DNA of 64,000 nt from Oryza sativa Japonica Group. Taxonomy: Eukaryota; Streptophyta; Magnoliopsida; Poales; Poaceae. The stretch spans positions 637,501 through 701,500 of the forward strand of contig NC_089046.1 of the NCBI RefSeq assembly GCF_034140825.1, read 5' to 3'. A program made the position numbers and the translations under genes. Positions within the stretch are counted from its first letter, which is position 1; each line of letters starts with the position of its first letter. The notes beneath the pieces are model-generated. The model saw nothing but the letters and a program-made list of their open reading frames with translations, was not told the DNA's origin and did no database searches. Shown piece by piece: positions 39,860 through 50,562 of the stretch.

Positions 39860-40085
39860 GCGCAGGAAGGAGACGGCGATGTCCACGGCGCAGCACCCGG
39901 CCGTGATGGCCTCCACGACGCGGCGGCTCGCCACGGCCGCGCCCTCATCGTCGCCGGTCGGCCACAGGCAGAACCGCGCTCTGCCCATGAGCTCGCCGTG
40001 GTCCACCCCTGCCGGGAGGAGACCGTACACCAGCAACTGGTCGTCCCGCCCCTCCCACTGCGTGAGCAGCACCTCCCGCACGGCG
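39860..40085 (-). pseudogene. Captured exostosin (GT47) fragment
   Basis: The minus-strand frame from 40081 reads MREVLLTQWEGRDDQLLVYG, then GVDHGELMGRARFCLWPTGD and VASRRVVEAITAGCCAVDI. This is the C-terminal donor-binding region of GT47 exostosin-like glycosyltransferases. The usual pattern is RFCLCP.G....S.RVVEAI.AGCVPVI; Cys to Trp and Val-Pro to Cys-Ala are departures from it. The rest of the enzyme is absent. The fragment lies inside a terminal-inverted-repeat element, so it is a transposon-captured piece. Confidence 0.82.
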
Positions 40086-40267
40086 CCGCCACGCGCGACG
40101 CCTCCTGCAGCGAAGGACGCGACCCGTGTCAGGGGCAGGAAAGAGAGAAGAAAAGAGAGAAGAAAGAAAATAGAAAGAAGAACAGTGTCAAGGGAATTTT
40201 GGTACTTTCAACACTCTTTCTCTCTCTGTTTTCACCGAAAATAATAAAATAATGCCTCGAGTGTCCA

Positions 40268-40904
40268 CAGGGCCGGCCCTAGGGAGGGTCAGGCCGTGCG
40301 GCCGCCTGAGGCCCCCAAAATCTAGGGGCCCCCTATTGCACATATAAGTATATATACTACGTACTTAATAATTTTAGTCAATGGGCTATAGGCCTATATT
40401 AAGTTAGACAGCTAAATAGCTCAATACAGAAAATGAATTTTAGTCCATCGCCAGACCTGTTTCAGTGAAGCCGAAGCGATTTTCATCTTACTCCCGTCGC
40501 TTCGCCTCGATCACATCACGCCACTCACGTCGCGCCACCTCGATCACATCACGCCACTCGCTGCTCCTGCGCTCTTGGTGACTCGCAAACGGAAACGGCA
40601 AATCGGGGCTCGCTAGTAGTCAGCCACGCTCGTGTCGATCGTCCGCCGGTTGCCTTCTCTGCTCGCTACCACTCGCTGCCCCTGCTGCCTGCTGCTTGCA
40701 CTGCTCTCCTCCAATTCATTTATTCATTTGATTTCAAGGTCCTACACTCCTCCAATTCATCTCATCTGGTAAATTTCTCTATCACATCGAATATTAAATG
40801 TTGTGTATTTATAAGACTATATAAATATATATATATTAGTTTATGTATAGGGGCCTCCATATAAGTTTTTGTCCTGGGGCCCCAAAACCACAGGACCGGC
40901 CCTG
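40268..40904. mobile_element. Non-autonomous hAT element (637 bp)
   Basis: Termini CAGGGCCGGCCCT and, inverted, CAGGGCCGGTCCT. A perfect 8-bp target duplication AGTGTCCA lies at 40260-40267 and 40905-40912, diagnostic of the hAT superfamily. The subterminal GGGGCCCC motifs recur inverted. No transposase. Nested inside the exostosin-bearing element, so younger than it. Confidence 0.93.
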
Positions 40905-41482
40905 AGTGTCCAGCAGCTAATTACCATATTTTTACAGTGTCCATAAGCAAATACACGATTTTTAGGTATCTCACAGCAAATGCCACAATATTTGAGTATC
41001 ATGTAGCAAATTTTGCCAAAAAAAACAGACATATAGTAGTAGTTATTTTTAAGATGGAATTTAAGAATTAATACTCCGTAGTTGGTAACCACTAATCCAG
41101 TGCACATGTTGACTTTCCAAACCAACAATAGGATAATATATGCACGGATAGACTAATGAATGAATACTAATTTCATTTTTTGCGGTATCTTCCAGAAGAA
41201 AATCTTGCTTGTAAAAGGCTCATTTAGTTACTTGCTTGCTACCCGTCATGGAAGAAAACGTGGAGACCACTGTGACATATATAGTGATAAAAAAACAAGG
41301 ACAATTAATTGCATTTGTAAATTCGCCATCGATTTTTTTAATATTGCAAGGATGCCACTCGAATGATAGTTCCAGTGGTATTTTTATAATTTTCTAGTGT
41401 CAGTTTTGCAATAATAATTTAAAGTAGTGGTAAATTTGTAATTGCCCCTAATTAAAATGACTAAAGGGATGACAATCATATA

Positions 41483-41719
41483 CTCCCTCCGTCCCATAAT
41501 ATAAGGGATTTTGAGTTTTTTCTTGCAATGTTTGATCACTCGTCTTATTCAATTTTTTTTTGCAAATATAAAAAACGAAAGATTGTGCTTAAAGTAATGT
41601 AGATAATAAAGTAAGTCACAAATAAAATAAATAATAATTTCAAAAATTTTTGAATAAAACGAGTGGTCAAACGTTATAAGCAAAAACATAAAATTCCTTA
41701 TATTATGGGACAGAGGGAG
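41483..41719. mobile_element. Stowaway MITE, complete
   Basis: TA|CTCCCTCCGTCCCATAATATAAG to CTTATATTATGGGACAGAGGGAG|TA, with complementary arms and 237 bp. Confidence 0.9.
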
Positions 41720-41898
41720 TACTAGGAAAGATAAGCTAAGGTTCCCCTAACTATGAATGACACATGGTCACATGTTTACTTTAGCCCAGGCACTTGAGAT
41801 ATATTAATTATTAAATTGTTTTCACCATCTACTACTTTCTCCCTCCTAAAATGTTGTATCTAGATTCATTGTCATAAGATGTGTCAAATTCCATCCTA

Positions 41899-42079
41899 CT
41901 CCCTCTGTTTCACCATGTAAGACTCATATATATGTAGATGTTAATGAATCTAAACACATATATATGTCTAGATTCCTTAACATCCAAATAAATATGGGCA
42001 ATACTAGAAAGTCCTATATGGTAAAACAAAGGAAAACATGGGCAATACTAGAAAGTCCTACATTGTAAAACAAAGGAAG
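41899..42079. mobile_element. Stowaway MITE with duplicated right arm
   Basis: TA|CTCCCTCTGTTTCACC to AAACAAAGGAAG|TA. The segment GGGCAATACTAGAAAGTCCTA followed by GTAAAACAAAGGAA is present twice in tandem at the right end. Confidence 0.75.
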
Positions 42080-42293
42080 TAGGTAATAAATATTTGGGAC
42101 GAAGATTGTAAACTAGTAGTAATAACTTTTTGTGTAGAACCAAATGGGTGTGGTAAAGAATTATATAAAAAAAAGATTGGGTTACAGCTTAATGAAAAGT
42201 ATGTAATTCAAAGTTCTACAAGTGATCGAACAACGTGGTGTGGTTTGCATAATGCGTCAAAGAGAGAGAAAAAGAAGAGGTCAACAGGAGAGA

Positions 42294-42312
42294 GGGGGGG
42301 GGGGGGGGGGGG
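42294..42312 (+). repeat. 19-bp uninterrupted G tract
   Basis: Nineteen consecutive G residues preceded by AGAGAGA-type purines, about 530 bp upstream of the 92-residue protein gene. It could form a G-quadruplex or purine triplex and is prone to length error in assemblies. Confidence 0.85.
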
Positions 42313-42772
42313 TTTGGCTGTTACAAAGACAGAGAATGACATGCGGGCCCAGAGAGGCGGACCGCGTCCCTTTTGACGACATCTCATCTCACCCTCTCCC
42401 CTCGGCCGCGTAAATCCCATAAATAAATTTCTTCTCCTTTTTTGTTTCTTTGCCAAATCCCATCTCCATTTTCCTCTTCCTCGTCGTTGCGATTTGAGAA
42501 TTCACCTTCTTCTTCCTCCTCTCCTCTCGCCTCCTACCTCTTGCTGCAGCGCACGGCGCCGCGCCATCATCGAGCTTGATCTCGTGCTTGTATCCTTGTT
42601 CTTCATCTTCTCACCTTCCCTTGAGAAGATTTGTTACTAGTTTAATATTTCCAAGAAAGAGAAGAGGAGAGGAGAGGGTGGTAACGCAGCGTTAGGTGGG
42701 GGGCGTGCTAGTCAAGAAGAGAAGAGAAGGAAGGGAGGCCCAACTGCTCCATCCTCCCTTCCCCAAATCCAC

Positions 42773-42797
42773 TCCTTCCTTCCTTCCTTCCTTCCTC
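42773..42797 (+). repeat. TTCC microsatellite in a leader
   Basis: Repeated CCTT units in the presumed 5' UTR just before the ATG at 42845. Confidence 0.8.
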
Positions 42798-42844
42798 CCT
42801 TGGTTCATTCATTGATTTGATTTTTGCACGGCATTTGAGGAAGA

Positions 42845-44502
42845 ATGTGCCCGCTGAGGGTGATCCTCATCTTCCTCTCCGCTACTATCGCCGGATTCTT
42901 CCTCATCCGGGGCCTCAACGCCGATCCCGACCTCCTCCACGACGATGCCGATGCCGACGCCTCCGAATCCCCCAGGGAAAGGGCCCCCGTGCCCCTCCAT
43001 TCCAAGGTAATAAAGGAAAAAAACAAACAATCTTTCCTTGCTCGCTCCACGCTATTCTTGGGTTAGGTTACCTGACGCACACGTTTCATGATATCCCCTT
43101 GCTAGAGGACTAACGCTTTAATCCTACTGCTTAATTCCTGCTACGAGCCCCATTTACCCCCCTCATATGGCAAATAACAACATTGTCTTGTCTTTGACTT
43201 CTAGTTTGCTGTTGCTGGATATGAAAGCTAGCGATTCTAGGAATGCTTTCTTCTTACGGCTGAAAGAAAAAGGAAAATTAAGTGCTTTGGAAATGTTTCT
43301 GGCATGCCTAATTTTCAGATAAATCACAACCATGTTTCTTTTTAGTGCACACAACATGTTCTCTTGTTTTTCTTTTTACACAGCTGTACTTCACTTCACT
43401 ACACATAATTGACTCATGAACAGCAACAACAAAAAAAATCCAATGGCTTTCATGCTAATTTTTAGATTCATGGCTTCATTTTCGGTCATTTTTTTCAGGC
43501 TTATAACAATTAGAACAAAATGTTTCAGTACAATATTGTTGATTCCTGCTGATTGTCTAGAGCTTGGAGGTTGAAAAGGAACTAACACCCGTCATTCCAA
43601 ACTTATATACTGCAACCACTGTTATAATGCGATAAGCAAAGATATTGCCTGTTCTTATTCCAAAGAAAAAAAAACTGCATGCAAATTATCAGGAATCATA
43701 CTAAAACATGAGCTAATTTGAAGTATTTCTATAGTTGCAGTATGCTTGATAACAAATCTTACTTAAACAGCGAAATGTAGTTGGCTAGTTGGCAGTGCTT
43801 CTTACATTGTGTTAAACCATGGTATCATGGTTTTACATTGTGAACCTGTCCTTATGGATTATGTAAGCATAATAGTTTATACACTGGAGATGCTGGATTG
43901 TTGAAAGAAGTACTAGGGAAAAGATTGGGTTGTTGTCCTGTTGACGATGCCTGAAATTTATATTTCCAGGCCCACAAACTTATAACCCTCTCTTTTTTTC
44001 TAAAAAAAAAAACTTGTAGCGGAAGAAGATTTTTTCTTCAGGGTGGAGCGCATCAGAACGCCGTACGTACCACCTACGAATAATAGGTAGCCCCACCCCA
44101 GACAGAGTTTGTGAGCCGTGTAATTGGCGACCATTTCGCGTGGTTCGGGTCAGATAGCAAGCGAATCGTCCTATATCGTGGAAGCTGGATTATTATGGGC
44201 CATATTTGGTCTTGAGCCTCAGTTTTTGTTCCAGTGTTGAATCTTTTGTAGTATGTAGTAAAAATGGGTGCTGGCATCATATCTTCATGCTTCCTAACCA
44301 AGCTACAGCATAATATTGGATTTTATTTCGTTGCTTGCCACATAACTTTCTCTCAATTGAAGTATAATTTTGCATGAAACTGTAGGTTGGGTCGGCTTTG
44401 AAAACAGGATTCTGGACGATGGTGGACATGGCAAGTGGGAAATACCTTTGGCGCACTCTTGTTTCACCACCGACAAAATGCGAATCTGAGAAGGTCCAGT
44501 GA
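42845..44502 (+). CDS. Small single-pass membrane protein, conserved in plants
   Basis: Two exons, 42845-43006 and 44386-44502, separated by a 1.4-kb intron, give 92 residues. The N-terminus MCPLRVILIFLSATIAGFFL forms a signal-anchor helix. An acidic linker follows (DPDLLHDDADADASES). The C-terminal motif SALKTGFWTMVDMASGKYLW is the conserved part. Small plant proteins with an MCPLR...GFW..VDMASG.YLWR pattern are sometimes labelled 'methyltransferase-related', but no methyltransferase motif is visible and the function is unknown. The leader is long, pyrimidine-rich and contains a microsatellite. Confidence 0.82.
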
Positions 44503-45279
44503 TGGAGTTCTGATATTTATATCATACTTAGTTGATTTGGGAACAGATGTAACCCCTATTGTGGTTAGATTCTGTTGTTGAAGTGTAGTACGATGGCAAC
44601 TGTAACATGAGGATTACATCTTGAAGTAAATGTACAAAATAGTTCACGTTTGAGCCTTTTCGTGTAACCTAAAACAATGAGTGGAGAATTGGGGGCAATG
44701 CTGGGAGTATAGACTTATTAATACATGAGATTTGGACTGAAGTTTCTGAATACAATGGTTGGACTATTCTTTATTTTCCTGTTGAAATGATGCTTGTTTT
44801 GTTTTGTTGAAATGATACTTCAACATTAGCTTTCTTCCTTTCTATGTATTGTTTGAAGTATCTGGTCCAGGAAGTGTGTTTCTGAAATGTCCTGTTAGGT
44901 GCCTGGTATTTGTGATGGCGCTTTTAAAGCAAGGGGCAACCATTTCATGGTTGATCTCACATCTTATGGTAAGTTCTTCAGGTAAGATATATGGCTGTGA
45001 TGTGCAAAAGAAAAGAGCTTAGCTGTACTCATCCTGGTAAGATACTGGTATTGCTGGAGGCTGGAGCATATACATACATGCTTCAAAACACATGTATATA
45101 TATGCTGCCGCCTGCCGGAAGAGTAGGGAGGGGGTTGCAAATCAGTGTCTGCAATGCAAGCAGAAGGCACAGTTGTACCCTCCTAATTACAGTCCAGTAG
45201 AAATGTGGACGACAAAATGCATAGTAGCAGATAAAAGCATTGCTTCATAGAAACCAAAATGATACTATGATCACTAGTT
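44503..45279. other. Spacer between convergent small-protein gene and DUF1668 copy A
   Basis: 3' flank of the small membrane-protein gene followed by the 3' flank of the DUF1668 pseudogene, including the recurrent block GTCCAGTAGAAATGTGGACG at about 45191. No other gene. Confidence 0.5.
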
Positions 45280-46396
45280 TCAGAAAACCCGTTTTATGTT
45301 ATAGTAGCCAAATGGGTAGTATATGGACTTGTGCTTGACCATCCAGGGCACTTGTTGATCATCTTTGGTACCACGGGGAGGCAACATCTGCAGGCCAGTG
45401 AGGACAGCAAACTCCATGTCAATTTCGTCATCTTGCATCATAGAAGAGAACATCTTGGCGACACAAAATCTGCCAGAGCCGAGGCTGATGAGGTCGAGCT
45501 GAATCGGCGACCAGGATTCAGGTATGTCGAGATCCAATCAAGTGTGTAACTGACCCTGTGCAATGTTGGTGAGATCACAAGCGCACAAGCTATGGGGGTG
45601 GTGGCATGATAGTCCGAACCAGAGCTTGAGCTCTGGCACATACTCAGCTTTGCCTAAGAATGGCATTGACCAGAGGCTGCTTATAGGCCGCCATTGACGG
45701 CTCACCGTGTCAAAGGCGTGAGTGCCACAGAGCTTGGAAGAAACGTAGATAGTGTCGCCGCCGACCACCGTGTAGGAGGTAATTGTAGTTTGGGTGGTCG
45801 TTGTGAAGGGCGGCGGCGGTAGAAAACGCCATATGGGGATCCTTTCACAAAAACCCCCATAGCTGAGCACCTCGAAGCAATGGTTGCTGGTAGTGGGGTG
45901 GGTTCTGAGGTTGAGGACGTAGAGGCAGTCCGGTTCTTGGGGTGCAGCACGGTTGATGGAGACGGCCATGGCGTCATACCCCTTGGAACAATTGAGCTTG
46001 GGGAAGTGGACGACGGAGTAGGAGGCGGCGTCGAAGAGCACGGTGTGTCCGTAGTTGTCGGCAGTGAGGATCTTGGTCTCATCGTCGCCGAGGAGGGTGA
46101 CGCAGTCGAGAGATCTTTCGTTTCGGTGATGCATTGGGGTGGGCTGGAGGTTGAGCAATGGACATGGGAAATTGCGGAACCTGTCCATGAAGTGCAGCGC
46201 CCCTGGATGCGGCCTCTTGCCATCGTGATCGATGTAGGACTTGGTTGCATCTTGTGTCTTGGCCATGGCTGCTACTTCGGCTGCTGTTGTTGATGGGTAG
46301 AAGAGACGATTGGCGGGTACCGGGTATGCGGTGCAGAGAATACAGGTCGTGGTGGTTGTTGTGCACCAACAGATTCAGATATCGCCGTCGACCCAT
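45280..46396 (-). pseudogene. DUF1668-family gene copy A, broken
   Basis: Homologous along its length to the intact copy at 50562-49363. The start MGRRRYLNLLVHNN at 46396 is followed by LHRIPG, where about 7 extra bases (a CGGTACC-like duplication) shift the frame. The correct frame then resumes at RLFYPS and continues as MAKTQDATKSYIDHDGKRPH to CACDLTNIAQGQLHT. There a TGA replaces the Trp codon of the HTWVDLDIPESW motif. Beyond it the same frame continues as LDLDIPESWSPIQLDLISLG to IKRVF and the natural stop at 45280. Two lesions thus separate it from a full protein. A 242-residue frame (46266-45538) remains open. Function of the family is unknown. Confidence 0.85.
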
Positions 46397-46580
46397 CGAT
46401 CTGTCGCTCTGATCAATCGAATCAAAGAGAACAAGTTATTAGCAGAAGCGGCGGTGGAATCAGATGGATTAGATGAAGGCGAAACAGAGAATACAGGGCC
46501 TTCTTCTTGGTTCTTGCACGGTAGCTGACAACCAGCAAGAATGTTGATTATTTTCTGATTGGATTGCTCCCCTATCATCT

Positions 46581-46594
46581 ACTCTATATATATG
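46581..46594 (-). promoter_or_regulatory. TATA-like box of DUF1668 copy A
   Basis: The TATATATA-containing run CTCTATATATATGGTG lies about 185 bp upstream of the copy A ATG on the minus strand. A similar TATATA lies about 75 bp upstream of copy B. Confidence 0.4.
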
Positions 46595-46992
46595 GTGATA
46601 ACTGTACAAACTCTGATGCTGATAAAATGTGCCCTTCTCAACTGATTTGCCCCCCCTTTCCCCTTTTTTTTTCCTGAAAAAAAGGAGAGGAGTTTTGATG
46701 CTTTTATTGAAAGAAACATAGTAAGGATTTTTTTTGGTACCACTAGGTAACTGTAGAGGACACCACCTTACAAGGAGATAACAGATAGAACATTTTAAAT
46801 CTATCACCCCTAAACCAAAAGATAACAGCCCAAATATAAAGTGGAAATTAGCTAAGGTGGCAAGCTAGAAGATAAACTACTCCAGAAGACAACCGAACCA
46901 CTTGGCCCTTTTAAAGGGTTATATCAGATATCATATTTACATTGTCTGAAAACAAACAAGTTATTTATATTAGCATCTTTCCCATACTTGAA

Positions 46993-47930
46993 GAGGTACC
47001 ACGAGGTACTATGAGGTACGAGGTACCAATCTAATCTAACCGTTGGTTTAAGAGGGGTATAATCGGGCTAACAAAAATGAGGTCTCCTCTCTCTCATCTA
47101 CCGTATCAGGTTGCCGGCCGTCTACGCCGCGCCGCCATCGCCCATCGAGGCCGTCGCGCATCGAGGCCGTCGCCGCTATCGCGCATCGAGGCCGCTGTCG
47201 CCGCTGCCGCTGCCACCGCCCATCGAGGCCGTCGCGCCGCCGTGGCGCATCGAGGCAGTCGCCATGGACTGCGAGCTCTGTCTTCTCATGAGCACGAGAG
47301 AAAGAGGAGAAAAGACAAAAGAAAAATTGAATGGGTAGGGATTCGAGGGAGAACACGTGAATACCTCCCAAACCAGATCTTGCCCTCTGCGATACTGCTG
47401 TGCAAACAAACATATACACCTATATCGGAAAAGGAAAAATCCGATTGAACTAATCAATGGACGGGTTAATCTTTTTCAACATCTCCCGACGACCCGACTT
47501 GAGTGGAGGCGCTGAGGGGAGTTGGGAGGAGCACGGCACTGACTACAGTCCGCCGCCGCCGACATCCAATAGGTCTCCGCTGTCGTCGTCCACTCCGACG
47601 ATCACTGCCTCTACTGTACTAGCACAGAAAGAAGGGAGGAGGAGGTCGAGTAGTAGTTGAGCCGGCGTCCCTGCATTTGCCTACCTCCCCTAGGGTCGCC
47701 GTTGCGATTTCCCCCTGCTCGGGAGGCTGTTGCATCTGCCGCACTGAACTCGTTGCCCAGACCGATGGGGATTCGCTACCTGCACTAGTACATGCGAAAG
47801 TACAATCGTGCCCTCCCATCATCAAAAGCCATTCGGTACCTGCTCTCACGGTGATGCGGTACCACGAGGTACCGAAACTTTCCCAGCCGTTAGATGGAAT
47901 GTAACGAACGGCCAGGATATGGTACCTCCT
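46993..47930. mobile_element. Inverted-repeat DNA element with GGTACC-rich ends
   Basis: The left end GAGGTACCACGAGGTACTATG and the right end GCGGTACCACGAGGTACCG...ATATGGTACCTCC carry related motifs in both orientations, with AACCGTTGG and CAGCCGTTAGATGG next to them. The interior has a GC-rich short-repeat block (CATCGAGGCCGTCGC repeated, 47135-47270). MULE-like by appearance. No target duplication was confirmed. Confidence 0.5.
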
Positions 47931-48484
47931 CTCCTCAAGGACAATAAAAAATCTCTATTTATATATTCTCAAATGTTTTAATTTTATTTTTCTACCCTGT
48001 CACATGGGACATTTCTTACATTGGCTTTCACCCTTTAGGTTGGTTTTACTTCATCTTCACATGTTCCAGGAAGGGGAACTGTGCAGGCATTGCAAGAGGC
48101 AACAAATTTATATCATATCTATCAAGCACTCCATCAACTAATTATCCCTTCTCCATGAATAAGTTTGCTTTCCTCCAAATAATCATGCTTATTAAGCGGA
48201 GACAACACATGACTTTGTACTGTTGCAAGGAATTCAGAACTAGTATTTGCTCAACAACATATACGGATGAAGCTTCTGGTTGCAGAGAGGTAGTGAAAAT
48301 CAGGAGATGACAGTAAGATACATATTGCTGTACCACTAACTAGCTAGCACAATGACACGCCAGCCCAGTAATGTCATTCAGTTATGGCCAAAAGACACTA
48401 GAATATTTCATGCCACTAGCTAGTTTAGAATTCCAATCCTACTTAACTGTTAAGTATACCACCACTAATTTACTTGATCATTAG

Positions 48485-48985
48485 TCTCTTATAGTCCACT
48501 AGAAATGTGGACGCAAAATTGCATATCAGATAAAAGCATTGCTTCAGTTTTCAGAGTATCAAAATGAATAAGATTAGGCCATATTGGCTGATTCATAGAA
48601 ATCATAACGATAATATTAGTTTCAGATAGAACACTTGGCCAAATTTAGTTCAGCTGACAAGGAAAAATCTTCAGTCTCCACTGTTTTCTCTGCCTTTCCA
48701 TTTCTGACAAGATAGCTCTCTTGAAGATACAACCAGCAAGAGTGATACTGCTTCATACAATTAGCAAAGTAGACTCTTACAGATCATGCACTAATTTAGA
48801 GTTCCAAATTTTCAATCCTACTCACTAGTCCCTTACAGTCCACCGGAAATATGGATGATAAATTGCATATCAAATGAAGCATATTGTTTCATATGAAAAT
48901 GAAATCAGTTTAGGCGAACCCATTCTGCTTCATATATAGCAAAATGATATTAGTTTCAGAACCAATTCGATTTGCGTTAGAATGG
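48485..48985 (-). repeat. Two orphan DUF1668 3'-flank repeats
   Basis: TAGTCCACTAGAAATGTGGACG...GATAAAAGCATTGCTTCA at 48493 and ACAGTCCACCGGAAATATGGATG...TCAAATGAAGCATA at 48835 match the sequence just downstream of copies A (45191), B (49090) and C (53410). The second ends in TTTCAGAACCAATTCGATTT, resembling the stop-codon region of copy B. No coding body follows either one. Confidence 0.6.
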
Positions 48986-49218
48986 GTACACACATATCAG
49001 GTACTAATTAGAAATATTATACCTAGATACCACTACTAATTTAGAAATCCAATCCTATTAATTACTAATTAACTAGGGTCTTTTACAGCAGTCCACTAGC
49101 TAGCTAGAAACGTGCATGATATAAAGCTTATCAGATTAAAGCTAGAATTAATTGCTTCAAATATCAAAATGAAATTAGGGCACATATTCTAGATAGCTGC
49201 TTGATAGTAAAACCCTCA

Positions 49219-49344
49219 TGAGAAAGGCCTGGGGTCTTCCCGGCTAGCAACGCAAGCTGCGAGCTAGCCGGTCCGGGTTCGAGCCTCACCCCCTCCTTAA
49301 TTCAAAATCAATCTAGTCCTTTCTAGATTGGTCCCATTTTTTTT
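49219..49344 (+). mobile_element. tRNA-derived SINE
   Basis: A 126-bp element with the Pol III B-box-like GGGTTCGAGCC and an upstream AAGGCCTGGGGTCTTCC block, ending in CCCATTTTTTTT. A perfect 15-bp target duplication ATAGTAAAACCCTCA lies at 49204-49218 and 49345-49359. It is inserted directly beyond the 3' end of DUF1668 copy B and resembles known rice SINE families. Confidence 0.9.
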
Positions 49345-49362
49345 ATAGTAAAACCCTCAGCT

Positions 49363-50562
49363 TCAGATAACCCATTCGATTTCATAGTCCCAAAAGTTGT
49401 AGTACATGGACTTGTGCTTGATCATCCGGACACCACCTTGATCATCACCATCTTTACCACAAGGGCGAACTATCTGTAGGCCAGTTAAGACAGCGAATTT
49501 CCCTTGAATCAGGTCAGAGTCCATTGCGTCATCGTCATCGTAATCGGAGAAACCAGTGCAGTCATCTGCCATATGACGGAAAATCTTGACGACGCAAAAC
49601 CTGCCACTGCCCAGGTTGATGAGGTCAATGTTATAGGGCAACCAGGATTCAGGTATGTCGAGGTCCACCCAAGTGTGCTGCTGCTGCACCGTGGGTGGCT
49701 TTGCTGCATCGGAGAGGAGATCACAAGCGCATAAGCTGTAGGGGTGGTTGACGGATAGTCCGAACCACAGCTTGAGCTCCGGCACATACTCAGCTTTGCC
49801 ATCGAATGGCATTGTCCAGCAGCCCAGGCGACGCCACTGATGCCCCACTGTGTCAAAGGCATAAGTAGCATCTGGCTCCATAGAAGAAACATATATAGTG
49901 GAGCTGTCAACCACAGTGTAGGAAGTAATGTCGGCATGCATGTAGTTGGCGAAGGGCGGCGGCTGTAGAGAACTCCAATAGGGAGTCCTCCCACGAAAAT
50001 CCTTACAGGAAGAAGTGTAGTTGAGCACTTCAAAGCAGTAATCCTTGGTTTCAGGGTCAGCACTCTGGGACATCACGTAGAGGCTGTCTTCATCCCACAT
50101 GCCGCCACTAATGTTCTTATTGGTGTTGTTGTTTTTGATGGAGAGGGAAATGGCTGCACAACCCTTGTCAGAAATGAGGTTGGGAAAGGCAAAGACGGTG
50201 GAGGAGTCGGCGTCAAAGACGATGGTATGTCCACTGTGGTCGGCAAAGAGGATCCTGTTCTCATTGCCGAGGAGAGATGCGAACTCGAGATTCCTATATC
50301 GACGCTGGCCATCCCAGGGGGTTGGTTCGAAGTTGAGCATGGGAGAGGGAAGCTTCCCCAACATCTCCAAGGTGTGGAGGCCTGGGTGTTTCCTGCCATG
50401 GTGCTCCTTAACGTACGCGTTGAATGATTCTTGGGACTTTGCCGTGGCCTCTTCAGCTGCTCTTGTTGATGGGTAGAAGAGATGATTTGCAGGTATGCGG
50501 CGCAGAGAATACAGTCCACTGCGGGCGTTCTCCACCACAAGGTTCAGAAATCGCCTCCCCAT
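49363..50562 (-). CDS. DUF1668-family protein (copy B, intact)
   Basis: A single uninterrupted frame of 399 residues. It begins MGRRFLNLVVENARSGLYSL and has the family's ordered blocks: LPSPMLNFEP, ADHSGHTIVFDADSSTVFAF, DSLYVMSQ, CFEVLNY, LQPPPFAN, ITSYTVVDSSTIYVSS, TYAFDTVGHQWRRLG, WTMPFDGKAEYVPELKLWFG, HTWVDLDIPESWLP, LGSGRFCVVKIF and MIKHKSMYY. The pattern of short blocks ending in similar hydrophobic strands suggests a beta-propeller, Kelch-like fold (inference). The family is largely confined to grasses and has no established function. It lies head to tail with copies A, C and D, and a SINE abuts its 3' end. A TATATA run lies about 75 bp upstream of the ATG. Confidence 0.88.
   Translation of the reverse strand: MGRRFLNLVVENARSGLYSLRRIPANHLFYPSTRAAEEATAKSQESFNAYVKEHHGRKHPGLHTLEMLGKLPSPMLNFEPTPWDGQRRYRNLEFASLLGNENRILFADHSGHTIVFDADSSTVFAFPNLISDKGCAAISLSIKNNNTNKNISGGMWDEDSLYVMSQSADPETKDYCFEVLNYTSSCKDFRGRTPYWSSLQPPPFANYMHADITSYTVVDSSTIYVSSMEPDATYAFDTVGHQWRRLGCWTMPFDGKAEYVPELKLWFGLSVNHPYSLCACDLLSDAAKPPTVQQQHTWVDLDIPESWLPYNIDLINLGSGRFCVVKIFRHMADDCTGFSDYDDDDAMDSDLIQGKFAVLTGLQIVRPCGKDGDDQGGVRMIKHKSMYYNFWDYEIEWVI

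Larger units (their letters stand above)
39350..41017. mobile_element. MULE-like element carrying an exostosin gene fragment
   Basis: Long inverted termini: GGTAAAATTTGCTACAGAAC, TTTGCTGTGAGACATCCGAA and GTGTATTTGCTCTTGGACAC on the left. The right end mirrors them (GAGTGTCCAGCAGC, GTGTCCATAAGCAAATACAC, ATCTCACAGCAAATG, GTAGCAAATTTTGCC). It is flanked by A8-A9 tracts, which could be the target duplication but are uninformative. The interior is GC-rich with a host-gene fragment and a nested hAT element. No transposase. Confidence 0.8.
46397..49203. other. Spacer between DUF1668 copies A and B
   Basis: Holds an inverted-repeat element (about 46993-47930) and at least two orphan copies of the DUF1668 3' flank (about 48485-48650 and 48835-48985). 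No intact gene was seen. Confidence 0.55.

Noticed and set aside
45538-46266. The 242-residue open frame of copy A as a complete gene
   Set aside because: Comparison with copy B shows missing N- and C-terminal parts on the same DNA, separated by a shifted frame and a Trp-to-stop change. A pseudogene is the better call, though a shortened protein is possible.
49240-49300. GGGTTCGAGCC box as a tRNA gene
   Set aside because: No cloverleaf. The 15-bp target duplication and T-run show a SINE.
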